A stretch of 64,000 nucleotides of DNA from SCGC-AAA076-P13 sp964276235 (GCA_964276235.1 CAXYEK010000002.1:62001-126000), one strand, 5' to 3'. Counted from the stretch's first letter, positions 44,539 to 53,378 are shown. Program-made: numbers and translations. Notes: a model not told the origin generated them from the letters alone.

Positions 44539-45927
44539 ATGCTATTTCACAGCACAAGAGGTAAAGACTCGGGAAAAAGCTTTGAAGAAGTTCTTATGCA
44601 AGGGCTTGCTAATGATGGTGGCTTATTTATGCCAGAATCTTGGCCTCAGATAGATATTGAGCATATAAAACAATTAGAATCGTTTATAGATGTAGCAAAA
44701 TATATAGTTCCTCTTTTTACAAAATCTTCTTTTACTGATGAGGAGGTTAAAGAATTACTTGATCATACTTGGCATGACTTTTCAGATGAAGATTTTGCTC
44801 CAATTCATAATTTAGATGAATCTAAATCAATATTAGAACTCTTTCATGGCCCAACCGCTGCATTTAAAGACTTTGGACTTCAGCTAGCAGCAGCATTTTT
44901 CGATAAATCATTAGTAAAGCAAAATAAAACAGCTATTGTCCTGGGGGCTACATCTGGTGATACAGGGTCTGCAGCTATAGATGCGTGCAGAAGATTTGAT
45001 TCTATTAAAAGCTTTATATTACTTCCTGATGGAAATATGTCAGAAGTACAAAGAAGGCAAATGACAACAGTCAATAGCCCAAATGTTTTCACACTACGGA
45101 TTAATGGTACTTTTGATGATTGCCAAGCAATTGTTAAAGAGGCTTTTAAAGAAAGATCATTTTTGAAGGAAGATCAATTTTTGCTTGCTGTAAATTCCAT
45201 AAACTGGGTTAGGATTATTGGACAAATTTGCTATTACTTTTATGCTTCTTTAAAAATGACTAGGTTTGAAGAGCCTATCAATTTTTCAGTACCTACAGGA
45301 AACTTTGGTAATGTTTTTGCATGTTACTCTGCTCATAAGATGGGAATGCCACTTAACAAGATTTTGGTAGCAGTAAATAATAATAATATTCTCCATAGAT
45401 TTTTCTCTAATAATGATTACTCTAAGATAGAGGTCTCTGAAACAATATCTCCTAGTATGGACATAAGCATTGCTAGTAACTTTGAAAGACTTATTTATGA
45501 TTTATACGCCAATAGAGATGCTGGTTTGTGTAACGATTTTTATTCTAATTTCCCCCAGTCCCCAATTAAATTAAATAATGAAATGTGGAATAAATCTAAA
45601 GATCTATTCTTAAGTTACTCTGTGGATGATTTTTCAACTATTCAAGCGATGAAGGATACTTATGAACAATCTAGTTATTTAATGGATCCACATACTGCAG
45701 TGGCTTCCATGGCAGTTGATAAGCTTAAAAATGAAATCCAAGGAAAGACACTTATTCTTTCAACAGCTCATCCTGCAAAGTTCCCTAAAGTAGTTGAAGA
45801 TGCAGGCCTTACTCTTAAAAATATACCTGAAAATTTATCTATTATTTTTGAAAAAGAAGAGCATTCATTTAGTTTTCCAGCTTCAAAGAATTTAATTTTT
45901 GATTTTATAGTGGAAAATAATTCATAA
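44539..45927 (+). CDS. thrC: Threonine synthase
   Basis: 462 residues. The N-terminal LFHSTRGKDSGKSFEEVLMQGL, the PLP-lysine segment HGPTAAFKDFGLQ, LGATSGDTGSAAIDA and SVPTGNFGNVFA are typical of the E. coli-size threonine synthase. It converts O-phosphohomoserine to threonine. A homoserine kinase (thrB) is not in this window. It is one base from prfB. No threonine-type leader peptide is seen because hom-thrC lie inside a long operon. Confidence 0.96.
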   Translation: MLFHSTRGKDSGKSFEEVLMQGLANDGGLFMPESWPQIDIEHIKQLESFIDVAKYIVPLFTKSSFTDEEVKELLDHTWHDFSDEDFAPIHNLDESKSILELFHGPTAAFKDFGLQLAAAFFDKSLVKQNKTAIVLGATSGDTGSAAIDACRRFDSIKSFILLPDGNMSEVQRRQMTTVNSPNVFTLRINGTFDDCQAIVKEAFKERSFLKEDQFLLAVNSINWVRIIGQICYYFYASLKMTRFEEPINFSVPTGNFGNVFACYSAHKMGMPLNKILVAVNNNNILHRFFSNNDYSKIEVSETISPSMDISIASNFERLIYDLYANRDAGLCNDFYSNFPQSPIKLNNEMWNKSKDLFLSYSVDDFSTIQAMKDTYEQSSYLMDPHTAVASMAVDKLKNEIQGKTLILSTAHPAKFPKVVEDAGLTLKNIPENLSIIFEKEEHSFSFPASKNLIFDFIVENNS

Positions 45928-45928
45928 C

Positions 45929-47026
45929 ATGGATTCTGCAGAGTTAAAATCTGGTTTAACTGATTTAAGTCTTCGTCTAGCTGAAATTAGAGAAGGTATT
46001 TTTGATGTTTCTTCTAAGGAAAAAAGATTAAAGGTTATTGAGGAGGATTTAGCTAAAGAAGAAGTTTGGTCAGACCTAGAGTTATCTCAAAAAATAAGTA
46101 AAGAAAAAACTGCTCTAGAAAAATCATTACTTTCTTTCAAATCAGTTGAAGAAAAAGTTTCTGATGGATTGGTTTTGTTGGAAATTGCAGAAAGTGAAGC
46201 CGATGATAGTTCGATAAAAGAAATAGTAAATGAATTTTTTGAATTAGAGCAGGCAGTTTCTGAATTAGAATTCAGCAAAATGTTCACAAATAAAATGGAT
46301 CCAGCATCAGCATATGTTGAAATACAATCAGGATCTGGAGGAACAGAGGCTCAAGACTGGGCAGAAATGCTTCTTAGGATGTATTCTAAGTGGGCTGAAA
46401 GTAGAGATTTTGATATAGATGTTACTGAAATATCTCATGGTGAAATTGCTGGAATTAAATCAGCAACACTTCATGTGAAAGGAGACTATTCATATGGATG
46501 GCTGAGAACAGAAACTGGAATTCATAGACTTGTAAGGAAATCACCCTTTGATTCAGGAAGCCGGCGTCATACCTCCTTTGCATCGGTTTTCATATCTCCT
46601 GAGGTTGATGATTCTATTGAAATTAACATAAACAATGCTGATATAAGAATAGATACTTATAGAGCATCAGGTGCTGGTGGACAGCATGTTAATAAAACTG
46701 ATTCTGCTGTCAGGTTAACGCATACACCAACTGGCGTAGTTGCTCAGTGCCAAAGCGATAGATCTCAACATAAAAACAAAGAAAATGCTTTGAAACAATT
46801 AAAATCAAAGCTATACGAGTTAGAATTACAAAAACAAAATGAAGAAAGGCAAGAATTAGAGGAAAGCAAGTCAGATATAGGTTGGGGAAGTCAGATTAGA
46901 TCATATGTATTAGATCAATCTAGAATTAAAGATTTAAGAACTGGTCATGAGACTGGAAACACTTCAGCTGTTCTTAATGGCGACCTTGATGAATTTATGA
47001 AAACTAGTTTAAAAGCAGGAGTTTAA
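45929..47026 (+). CDS. prfB: Peptide chain release factor 2, without the programmed frameshift
   Basis: 365 residues in one uninterrupted frame. The stop-codon-reading region contains SPFDSGSRRHTSF and the catalytic GGQ is in SGAGGQHVNKTDSAV. RF2 ends translation at UGA and UAA. Most bacteria interrupt prfB near codon 26 with an in-frame UGA and a CUU slip site. Here that place (GAAGGTATTTTTGATG, encoding EGIFD) has neither, so autoregulation by frameshifting is lost. It follows thrC by one base and runs directly into lysS. Confidence 0.97.
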   Translation: MDSAELKSGLTDLSLRLAEIREGIFDVSSKEKRLKVIEEDLAKEEVWSDLELSQKISKEKTALEKSLLSFKSVEEKVSDGLVLLEIAESEADDSSIKEIVNEFFELEQAVSELEFSKMFTNKMDPASAYVEIQSGSGGTEAQDWAEMLLRMYSKWAESRDFDIDVTEISHGEIAGIKSATLHVKGDYSYGWLRTETGIHRLVRKSPFDSGSRRHTSFASVFISPEVDDSIEININNADIRIDTYRASGAGGQHVNKTDSAVRLTHTPTGVVAQCQSDRSQHKNKENALKQLKSKLYELELQKQNEERQELEESKSDIGWGSQIRSYVLDQSRIKDLRTGHETGNTSAVLNGDLDEFMKTSLKAGV

Positions 47027-48460
47027 ATGTCAGAAGAGAATATTGGTGGCGAAGAGGGAATTATCGAAGAGAGAAGAAAGAAACTCGAGTCTCTTAGGGC
47101 TAAAGATAAAGCTTACATAAATGATTTCTTTAAAGAGCACTATGCTGCTGATATTCACAGTCAGAATGATTCTTTTTCAAAAGAAGAGTTAGAGGAAAAA
47201 AATGTAGATGGTATTTCTGTTGCTGGTAGAGTTGTTCTTAGAAGAGTAATGGGTAATGCAAGTTTTGCTACTATTAGAGATTCTAGTGGAGACATTCAAA
47301 TATATATAAGCAAAAATACTGTAGATATTGATCTCTATGAAGATTTCAAGACCTGGGATCTTGGAGATATTATTGGAATTAAAGGAAAATTATTTAGAAC
47401 AAGAACAGATGAGCTCACTATAGAAGCCAGCGACGCTGTTTTGATTACAAAATCTATTAGGCCTATGCCAGATAAATTTAAAGGGTTGTCCGATATAGAA
47501 ACAAGATATAGGCAAAGATACCTAGATCTAATGAGCAACGAAGAGTCCAAACAAGTCTTTATTGATAGAACAAAAATCATTGAGTCGCTTAGGGTCTCTT
47601 TAAGAGATAGGGACTTTATTGAAGTCGAAACTCCTATGATGCATCCAATTCCTGGTGGAGCTGTAGCAAGACCTTTTGTAACTAAACATAATGCATTGGA
47701 TAGAGAGTTATTTCTTCGAATCGCACCTGAACTTTATTTAAAAAGATTACTAGTAGGTGGTTTTGAGAGAGTTTTTGAAATTAATAGAAGCTTCAGAAAT
47801 GAGGGCTTATCAACAAGACATAATCCAGAATTCACAATGCTCGAATACTATGAGGCCTTCACCTCATTAAGCAATACAATTGAATTCACTGAAAATATGA
47901 TCAAGACTGCTTCCAAAAAAGTTAATGAGTCAGAAAAAATTAAATGGGGTGATGACGAGATCGATTTAGGTAATTTTAGACAAGCTTCTCTTGCTGATTT
48001 AGTCCTGGCGGAAAATAAAGATTTAACTCAAGATGACATTGATAAAATGGATGGAAAGAAACTTTTAGAACTTTTTGAAAACTCTGTTGAGGATAAACTT
48101 ATACAGCCTACTTTTGTGATTGGTTATCCGGTTGAAGTTTCACCATTATCTAGAAGAAATAATGATAATCCTGAAATAGCCGATAGATTTGAGTTATTTA
48201 TTGGTGGTAAGGAAATAGCTAACGGTTTTTGTGAGCTTAATGATCCAGATGATCAGGCTGAAAGATTTTCAGAACAAGTCAAAGCAAAAGATACTGGTGA
48301 TAAAGAAGCCATGTCATTTGATGAGGATTATGTAATAGCATTAGAGCATGGTATGCCACCTGCAGTCGGAGTAGGTATAGGTGTTGATAGACTTGTGATG
48401 ATGATAACAAATCAAACATCTATTAGAGATGTTCTTCTTTTTCCTCAGCTCAAATCTTAA
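47027..48460 (+). CDS. lysS: Lysyl-tRNA synthetase, class II
   Basis: 477 residues. The N-terminal OB fold (VAGRVVLRRVMGNASFATIRD) is followed by class II motifs: FIEVETPMMHPIPGGAVARPF, RSFRNEGLSTRHNPEFTMLE and GVGIGVDRLVMMI. It charges tRNA-Lys. It abuts prfB as in E. coli (prfB-lysS) and converges on the acyl-CoA dehydrogenase pair. It ends the co-directional run that starts at rpsP. Confidence 0.97.
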   Translation: MSEENIGGEEGIIEERRKKLESLRAKDKAYINDFFKEHYAADIHSQNDSFSKEELEEKNVDGISVAGRVVLRRVMGNASFATIRDSSGDIQIYISKNTVDIDLYEDFKTWDLGDIIGIKGKLFRTRTDELTIEASDAVLITKSIRPMPDKFKGLSDIETRYRQRYLDLMSNEESKQVFIDRTKIIESLRVSLRDRDFIEVETPMMHPIPGGAVARPFVTKHNALDRELFLRIAPELYLKRLLVGGFERVFEINRSFRNEGLSTRHNPEFTMLEYYEAFTSLSNTIEFTENMIKTASKKVNESEKIKWGDDEIDLGNFRQASLADLVLAENKDLTQDDIDKMDGKKLLELFENSVEDKLIQPTFVIGYPVEVSPLSRRNNDNPEIADRFELFIGGKEIANGFCELNDPDDQAERFSEQVKAKDTGDKEAMSFDEDYVIALEHGMPPAVGVGIGVDRLVMMITNQTSIRDVLLFPQLKS

Positions 48461-48466
48461 AAACTT

Positions 48467-49687
48467 CTAAGAATTTCCAGAAGGGATGTCTTTAAAAGCT
48501 ACATTTTTATCTGCTCTTATATCCTGAGGAAGTCCCAAAACTCTTTCTGCAATAACATTTTTTAGAATTTCATCTGTTCCACCAGCTATTCTTAGGCCTG
48601 GAGCCCCAAGCCACGCTCCTTGAAACTTTAGAACATCAGAATCTTCAGGCTTTAACATTCCAGCCATGTCCAATGAATCAATACCAAAGTTTCCAATATC
48701 TTGAAGTTTATTTGCACTAACTATTTTAGTAATGGAAGCTTCAGGACCAGGAGTCTGACCTTTAGAGAGGGCTGACATAGTTCTTAATTTTGTATTCTTA
48801 AGACCATTTGCTTCACAATACCAATCGGCTATAGACTCTCTTGCTGCTCTATTGTTTATTAAAGCTTCTCCAGAGTCGTCTTGAGTTTTAGCCCATTTAA
48901 ATGCTTCCTCAACATCAGCTCCATCTGCATCCCCAACTGCTAACCTTTCATTCATTAAAGTTGTAATTGCAACTTTCCATCCATCACCTATTGCTCCAAG
49001 GCGTTGTGAATCTGGAATAACAACATCTGTAAAATAAACTTCATTAAAACTAGATCCACCTGTGATTTGTTTAATTGGTTTTACTTCTATTCCAGGAGAT
49101 TTCATATCAACAAAAAAGAAAGTCATCCCTTTGTGTTTGTCCAAGTTAGGGTCATGTCTAACAACCAATATTCCATAATCAGAGAAGTGAGCTCCTGAGG
49201 TCCAAACTTTTTGACCATTAATAACCCATTCATCTCCATTTTGAACAGCTTTACTTCTAAGTCCTGCTACATCAGAACCAGCAGAGGGTTCTGAGAATAA
49301 TTGACACCATATTTCATTTCCTTCAGCCATTGAAGGTAAGTATCTTGATTTTTGTTCTTCGGTTGCATACTCCATCATCACAGGACCACACATACCTAAA
49401 CCAATTTCAAAAATTCCTTTAGGGACATCGAATTTAGACTCTTCCTCAGCCCATATAATTCTTTCAATAGCAGAAGCTGCTATTCCGCCATATTCTTTTG
49501 GCCAATGCAACATCGCCCAACCAGCATCATACTTTTTCTTCTGCCAGTTTTTTGCAGATTCCAAATTATCAATATTTGCAAAAGATTTTTCTTTGTCATA
49601 AGCCGTTTTAGGCTCTGCATTTTCCTCCAACCATTTTTTGCATGTTTGTCTAAATTCTGCTTGTTCTTGTGTATCATTAAAATCCAT
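48467..49687 (-). CDS. Acyl-CoA dehydrogenase
   Basis: 406 residues with the acyl-CoA dehydrogenase fold: GWAMLHWPKEYGG, QLFSEPSAGSDVAGL, WVINGQKVWTSGAH and a C-terminal RIAGGTDEILKNVIAERVLGLP. It is FAD-dependent and should introduce a 2,3 double bond into an acyl-CoA; the chain type cannot be told. Paired with a second, shorter dehydrogenase immediately upstream, resembling heteromeric FadE-type pairs used in degradation of cyclic or branched acids, although that is inference. Confidence 0.9.
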   Translation of the reverse strand: MDFNDTQEQAEFRQTCKKWLEENAEPKTAYDKEKSFANIDNLESAKNWQKKKYDAGWAMLHWPKEYGGIAASAIERIIWAEEESKFDVPKGIFEIGLGMCGPVMMEYATEEQKSRYLPSMAEGNEIWCQLFSEPSAGSDVAGLRSKAVQNGDEWVINGQKVWTSGAHFSDYGILVVRHDPNLDKHKGMTFFFVDMKSPGIEVKPIKQITGGSSFNEVYFTDVVIPDSQRLGAIGDGWKVAITTLMNERLAVGDADGADVEEAFKWAKTQDDSGEALINNRAARESIADWYCEANGLKNTKLRTMSALSKGQTPGPEASITKIVSANKLQDIGNFGIDSLDMAGMLKPEDSDVLKFQGAWLGAPGLRIAGGTDEILKNVIAERVLGLPQDIRADKNVAFKDIPSGNS

Positions 49688-49695
49688 AATTTATC

Positions 49696-50808
49696 CTAAT
49701 TTGTATTTGACTGTTCTAAGCTGCTAACAAGCTTTTCTTTCCAATTCGTCAATGATCCAATATTTACTGAAAGTAATTTAGATCGTTTGTAATAAAGGTG
49801 ACAGTCATACTCCCAAGTATAACCATTACCACCATGTGTTTGAATATTCTCTTTTGAACATAGTTGATATGCCTTTGTTGCACTAACCCTTGCTGTTGCT
49901 GAAGCGGTTGCTAAATCTGATGATTCAGAAGAAAGAGCCCATGCAGCATAGTAAGAATTAGATTTTGCTAAAGTAATAGCTACATACATATCAGCTAATT
50001 TGTGTTTTATAGCTTGAAAAGAACCAATAGGTCTTCCAAAAGCATAACGTTCTTTTGCATAATCAATAGACATATCTAAAGACGCTTGTGATCCACCAAT
50101 CTGTTCAAAGCTAAATAAAACTGCAGCTTGATCTATTATAGATTCGTAAAGTTCCCATCCATTAGATTCATCTCCAATAAGAATGCTTGGGGTTTCATTA
50201 CATTCAACAGAAAAATGACCGCGACTTTCATCTATAGTTTCTTGATGTTTAATAGTCACACTTTCGTGAGAGTGATCAATCAATCTTAAATTGATACCTT
50301 CATCACTTTTTGAAATAACAATGGAGTGAGTAGCTATTTCAGCATCTGGTACAGCAATTTTTTTACCAGTAGTAATATTATTTGAGGTAGAGGTTTTGAT
50401 ATTTAATTCTGTAGGAGCAAAAAGATCCTCAGTTACTGCTAATGTTCCAACACATTCTCCTGAGATAAGTTTAGGGAGGATATCTTTCTTAACTTCTTCA
50501 CTAGCGTACTTCACTATAGCTTCAGTAAATAGATAAACAGATGATGAGAAGGGTACAGGAGCTAAATATCTACCAAGCTCCTCAGCTATGACACACAGTT
50601 CTAAATGGCTCAGTCCTAACCCTCCATATTCTTCAGGAATTCTTATACCAGTCCACCCTAGCTCTACTATTTTATCCCATAGCTCTTGGTCAACCTTACC
50701 TTTGGTATCTAATACTCCTCTACTTCTATTTAGTGAATCTTCTTTTTCAAGAAATTTTCTAGCTTCTTCTTGAAGGAATTTTTGGTCATCTGAGAAATCT
50801 AAATTCAT
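49696..50808 (-). CDS. Acyl-CoA dehydrogenase, second of a pair
   Basis: 370 residues from ATG 50808 (MNLDFSDDQKFLQEEARKFL); an in-frame ATG at 50838 adds ten residues not typical of the family. The N-terminal GWTGIRIPEEYGGLGL and C-terminal IQTHGGNGYTWEY are present, with the latter in the FAD/substrate region. The middle domain is divergent (TVAVTEDL-like LAVTEDLFAPTE). It is eight bases from the other dehydrogenase, so the two likely form one unit and possibly a heteromer. Confidence 0.87.
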   Translation of the reverse strand: MNLDFSDDQKFLQEEARKFLEKEDSLNRSRGVLDTKGKVDQELWDKIVELGWTGIRIPEEYGGLGLSHLELCVIAEELGRYLAPVPFSSSVYLFTEAIVKYASEEVKKDILPKLISGECVGTLAVTEDLFAPTELNIKTSTSNNITTGKKIAVPDAEIATHSIVISKSDEGINLRLIDHSHESVTIKHQETIDESRGHFSVECNETPSILIGDESNGWELYESIIDQAAVLFSFEQIGGSQASLDMSIDYAKERYAFGRPIGSFQAIKHKLADMYVAITLAKSNSYYAAWALSSESSDLATASATARVSATKAYQLCSKENIQTHGGNGYTWEYDCHLYYKRSKLLSVNIGSLTNWKEKLVSSLEQSNTN

Positions 50809-50865
50809 AAATTTTTTTATAGTTAATGTAAAATACATTATAAAGTAAATTTTTATTAATAATAA

Positions 50866-51510
50866 ATGAGTAAAGACATGAAGGCAGATAAATCATCTCC
50901 TGCATATTTAAAACAATCTAGCTCAGGAGGTCTTTTTATTGGCTTCTTGTATGTCTTGGTGTTTATGAGTATTTTTTCTTTAGGTATTTGGCAAAGCCTT
51001 GAGTCTAAATCAATCGAATCCGCTTCCAAGTTATTTAATGAAAGATTGGTAGTAATAGAAGAACAGATAAATATTGCTGATGAGACAAATAATGATTCTT
51101 TGAGTGATATATCTTCTTCTATTCAGTTTTTAGACAAAGAAGTTAGAAAATTATGGGATTTAAGTAATAAAAGGAACAAAACTAATATTGCAAAACTAAC
51201 TAAAGCTACTCAAAAACTTGAATTGTCTGTTGAAAGCATTAATAAGATGCTTAATGATTCATCTAAGTTGATAGAGGCAAATAAAAAGGATCTTCAAATT
51301 AATAGAGAAAGTATTAATAACCTTAGTCTTACAAATTCTGAAATAGAAAATATCCAAATAACCTTAAAGACAATAGAAACTCAATTAATTTTAATAGATG
51401 ATTCGGTTCAGGCTTTAAACAATTATAAAAAGCAATTGAATCAATCTATTTCTGAGATCCAAACAGAGATATCTTTGATGAATCAGGAAACCATAGAACT
51501 CCAGGAGTGA
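50866..51510 (+). CDS. Single-pass membrane protein with long coiled coil
   Basis: 214 residues. One hydrophobic segment (about residues 24-44: GLFIGFLYVLVFMSIFSLGI) is followed by ~165 residues of heptad-like helix rich in Leu, Ile, Asn and Lys with no proline after the membrane segment. Topology suggests a short cytoplasmic N-terminus and an extended periplasmic or cytoplasmic coiled coil. No family is recognised. It is divergent from the acyl-CoA dehydrogenases and precedes two small membrane proteins. Confidence 0.7.
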   Translation: MSKDMKADKSSPAYLKQSSSGGLFIGFLYVLVFMSIFSLGIWQSLESKSIESASKLFNERLVVIEEQINIADETNNDSLSDISSSIQFLDKEVRKLWDLSNKRNKTNIAKLTKATQKLELSVESINKMLNDSSKLIEANKKDLQINRESINNLSLTNSEIENIQITLKTIETQLILIDDSVQALNNYKKQLNQSISEIQTEISLMNQETIELQE

Positions 51511-51550
51511 CAGAATTGACAATATATTTAAATAGTTGTCTCATATAATT

Positions 51551-51763
51551 ATGAATAAAACAGTTTTGCAGGTTTTTTTGCTTCTTGCATTCATTCCTTT
51601 GGCTATATTAGTAGGCTATGGGGTGCTTGTTATTGCTCCAATATTTTGCTGTTTTCTTGCAATTAACTCATATAAGTTTAAAAATTATAAAGAAATGTAC
51701 ATATGGATGGCCATTGGGGGAATATCCTTCTTGGTCGCACTTTATATGTTGGGAGTTCTATGA
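51551..51763 (+). CDS. Small membrane protein, unknown
   Basis: 70 residues from ATG 51551, nearly all hydrophobic: two segments at about residues 5-38 and 48-68, with a short basic loop YKFKNYKEM between. A TTG at 51536 could add five residues. Its stop overlaps the next gene as ATGA, which supports it being translated. Confidence 0.6.
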   Translation: MNKTVLQVFLLLAFIPLAILVGYGVLVIAPIFCCFLAINSYKFKNYKEMYIWMAIGGISFLVALYMLGVL

Positions 51764-52146
51764 TTATTAGAGGAATCATTCTTATAGCATCAATTTTATT
51801 GCTTTCAGTAGGCCTATTAACCTCTCTTACTCCTGGCCTAAATAATTTTCTTCTACCAGTAGAGGTCACTAGTAAAGAGTCTGTAATAATGATTAGATCA
51901 ATAGCTGGTTTATTTATCGGTCTTGGGTATTTATCTGTTCGATTTGTATTTTCATCATCTCGAGTTCAAATCGGGAATGTTCTCCTTTCTATAACAAGTT
52001 GTGCAATATTTTCAAAAATTTGTAGTTTCATATTTGATGGGGTTACAAATTATTCAATAATTGTTTTCTCTTTTATGGTTCTTTATGCAATTGGTCTTTA
52101 TTACCTCCAAAAGAAAAGAAAAAATGAAATAGACTATAATTTATAA
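51760..52146 (+). CDS. DUF4345-like membrane protein
   Basis: 128 residues from ATG 51760, overlapping the upstream stop by four bases; an upstream ATG at 51703 in the same frame gives a poor N-terminus. Four hydrophobic segments are predicted, with LTPGLNNFLLPV in the first loop and IRSIAGLFIGLGYLSVRF in the second, as in DUF4345 proteins. A related protein occurs at 61833-62255. Function unknown. Confidence 0.65.
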   Translation: MIIRGIILIASILLLSVGLLTSLTPGLNNFLLPVEVTSKESVIMIRSIAGLFIGLGYLSVRFVFSSSRVQIGNVLLSITSCAIFSKICSFIFDGVTNYSIIVFSFMVLYAIGLYYLQKKRKNEIDYNL

Positions 52147-52160
52147 TCTTTTTTTAATCT

Positions 52161-52189
52161 TTCCATTCAACAATAATAATCTATATAAT
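52161..52189 (+). promoter_or_regulatory. Promoter of tRNA-Leu
   Basis: A perfect TATAAT at 52184-52189 has TTCCAT at 52161-52166 with a 17-base spacer. Transcription would start about six bases before the mature tRNA and may continue into the GH16 gene. Confidence 0.55.
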
Positions 52190-52201
52190 GCATCAGTGTT
52201 T

Positions 52202-52286
52202 GGGGATGTGGTGGAACTGGTAGACACGCCAGGTTTAGAACCTGGTGCCGCAAGGCGTGTGGGTTCGATTCCCTCCATCCCTACCA
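52202..52286 (+). tRNA. tRNA-Leu (anticodon TAG)
   Basis: An 85-base class II tRNA. The acceptor is GGGGATG/CATCCCT with a first G-T pair, the D arm contains GGTAGACACGC, the anticodon stem-loop is CCAGG TTTAGAA CCTGG with TAG as anticodon, the variable arm is TGCCGCAAGGCGT, and the T loop is TTCGATT with one mismatch in the stem. CCA is encoded. Confidence 0.93.
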
Positions 52287-52300
52287 TTAAAGATATAAAA

Positions 52301-53263
52301 ATGAATAAACTTATCCTTTTATTAATATTCTTTAACGCAACTAGCTTGATATCGGATGAAGGCGATATTGTTGTTAGCCAAACAATAAATTCAGAAGACT
52401 ACTTAATAGATAGAGAATCTTATTGTAGAAATAGAACCTCTGATGAACAACTAGACTGGTCTGAAGAGTTTCAAGAAAACTCACTATCAAAATCTACATG
52501 GAAATATGCTGTATCAAATGGATTTGAGGACAGAGGACAATACATTACTGGTTGGGGTAATGGAGAACTTCAATACTATACAAAGCCATCGCGAAAAAAT
52601 AAAAAGACTCATACGTCCAAGAACTTATTTATCGAGAATGGATTATTAAAAATCCAACCCACATATAGTAAATACAAAGGCTTCAATTTTACTTCTGCCA
52701 GAATTGATACTAAAGCATTAAAAAACTTTAAATATCCCTCAAGAATTACTGTCTGTTTTAAGGTACCAACAGGGGTTGGTTTTTGGCCAGCTTTTTGGCT
52801 AATGCCTGATGAAGATATTTTATGGCCGCAAGGAGGTGAAATAGATATCATGGAAAACAGAGGAAGAATTTCTAATATCTCGAGTTCAGCTCTTCATTTT
52901 GGAAAAAAATATGATAATAAATCTACTTTAGTTGGTGAAGTTTTAATTCCAAGATCTGTAAAATTTCAAGAGAAATACCACTCAGTTTCTCTTTTATGGC
53001 AAGAAGATAAAATAGAGTTCTATTTAGATAATGAGAAAAATCCCTATTTCGCTATAGATAAAAACCATCCAGAATTTGCTGATTATCCTTATCCTTTTAA
53101 CAGAGAATATTACATGATTATAAATGTTGCTGTTGGAGGTAAGTATGATGATTATTGGGTTGATAAAGATGCTTTTTGTACTGATAGCAAATGTTCTAAT
53201 AAGGAAAAACCTGACAATCATAGGTTTCTAATAGATTGGATAGAGTATGAGCAACTGGACTAA
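52301..53263 (+). CDS. Secreted glycoside hydrolase family 16 (laminarinase-like)
   Basis: 320 residues from ATG 52301; a longer frame from 52196 runs through the tRNA and was rejected. A signal peptide covers about residues 1-17 (LILLLIFFNATSLIS). The GH16 jellyroll shows LDWSEEFQ, YITGWGNGELQYYT, GFWPAFWLMP and the catalytic E-x-D-x-x-E in GGEIDIMENRG. This subgroup usually cleaves beta-1,3-glucan such as algal laminarin. It has no carbohydrate-binding module. It lies 14 bases behind tRNA-Leu and ahead of the arginine attenuator. Confidence 0.92.
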   Translation: MNKLILLLIFFNATSLISDEGDIVVSQTINSEDYLIDRESYCRNRTSDEQLDWSEEFQENSLSKSTWKYAVSNGFEDRGQYITGWGNGELQYYTKPSRKNKKTHTSKNLFIENGLLKIQPTYSKYKGFNFTSARIDTKALKNFKYPSRITVCFKVPTGVGFWPAFWLMPDEDILWPQGGEIDIMENRGRISNISSSALHFGKKYDNKSTLVGEVLIPRSVKFQEKYHSVSLLWQEDKIEFYLDNEKNPYFAIDKNHPEFADYPYPFNREYYMIINVAVGGKYDDYWVDKDAFCTDSKCSNKEKPDNHRFLIDWIEYEQLD

Positions 53264-53266
53264 AAG

Positions 53267-53294
53267 TTTACAATTGCAGTTATACATATATACT
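53267..53294 (+). promoter_or_regulatory. Promoter of the arginine operon
   Basis: TTTACA (53267-53272) and TATACT (53289-53294) are 16 bases apart. A start around 53300-53303 would put the leader-peptide ATG at or within a few bases of the RNA 5' end. No ArgR-type box is evident. Confidence 0.55.
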
Positions 53295-53303
53295 ATTTCG
53301 ACA

Positions 53304-53351
53304 ATGAGTAAGTTAAATACACAATTAAGACGGGTTTCAGCAATTAGCTGA
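53304..53351 (+). CDS. Arginine leader peptide (attenuator control peptide)
   Basis: A 15-codon ORF encodes MSKLNTQLRRVSAIS. It has two adjacent arginine codons, AGA then CGG (53328-53333); CGG looks rare in this AT-rich DNA where AGA dominates. The Arg codons overlap the 5' arm of the first hairpin and the TGA stop (53349-53351) overlaps the second segment, the geometry used in trp- and his-type attenuators. No Shine-Dalgarno precedes the ATG; the predicted transcript start is almost at the ATG, so leaderless initiation is likely. Translation is inferred, not shown. Confidence 0.7.
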   Translation: MSKLNTQLRRVSAIS

Positions 53352-53378
53352 GTCTTTCTATTGTGAATTAGACCCAGC
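53328..53378 (+). promoter_or_regulatory. Attenuator: competing anti-antiterminator and antiterminator hairpins
   Basis: Segment 1 (AGAC 53328-53331 plus TCAGC 53337-53341) pairs with segment 2 (GCTGAGTCT, 53347-53355). Segment 2 can instead pair with segment 3 (AGACCCAGC, 53370-53378) with eight of nine pairs. Segment 3 is also the 5' arm of the terminator. A ribosome stalled on the Arg codons would mask segment 1, let 2:3 form, and prevent termination when arginyl-tRNA is scarce. Confidence 0.7.

Noticed and set aside
52196..52300. An ORF start at 52196 extending the GH16 protein N-terminally
   Set aside because: It translates the tRNA-Leu gene; ATG 52301 gives a proper signal peptide.
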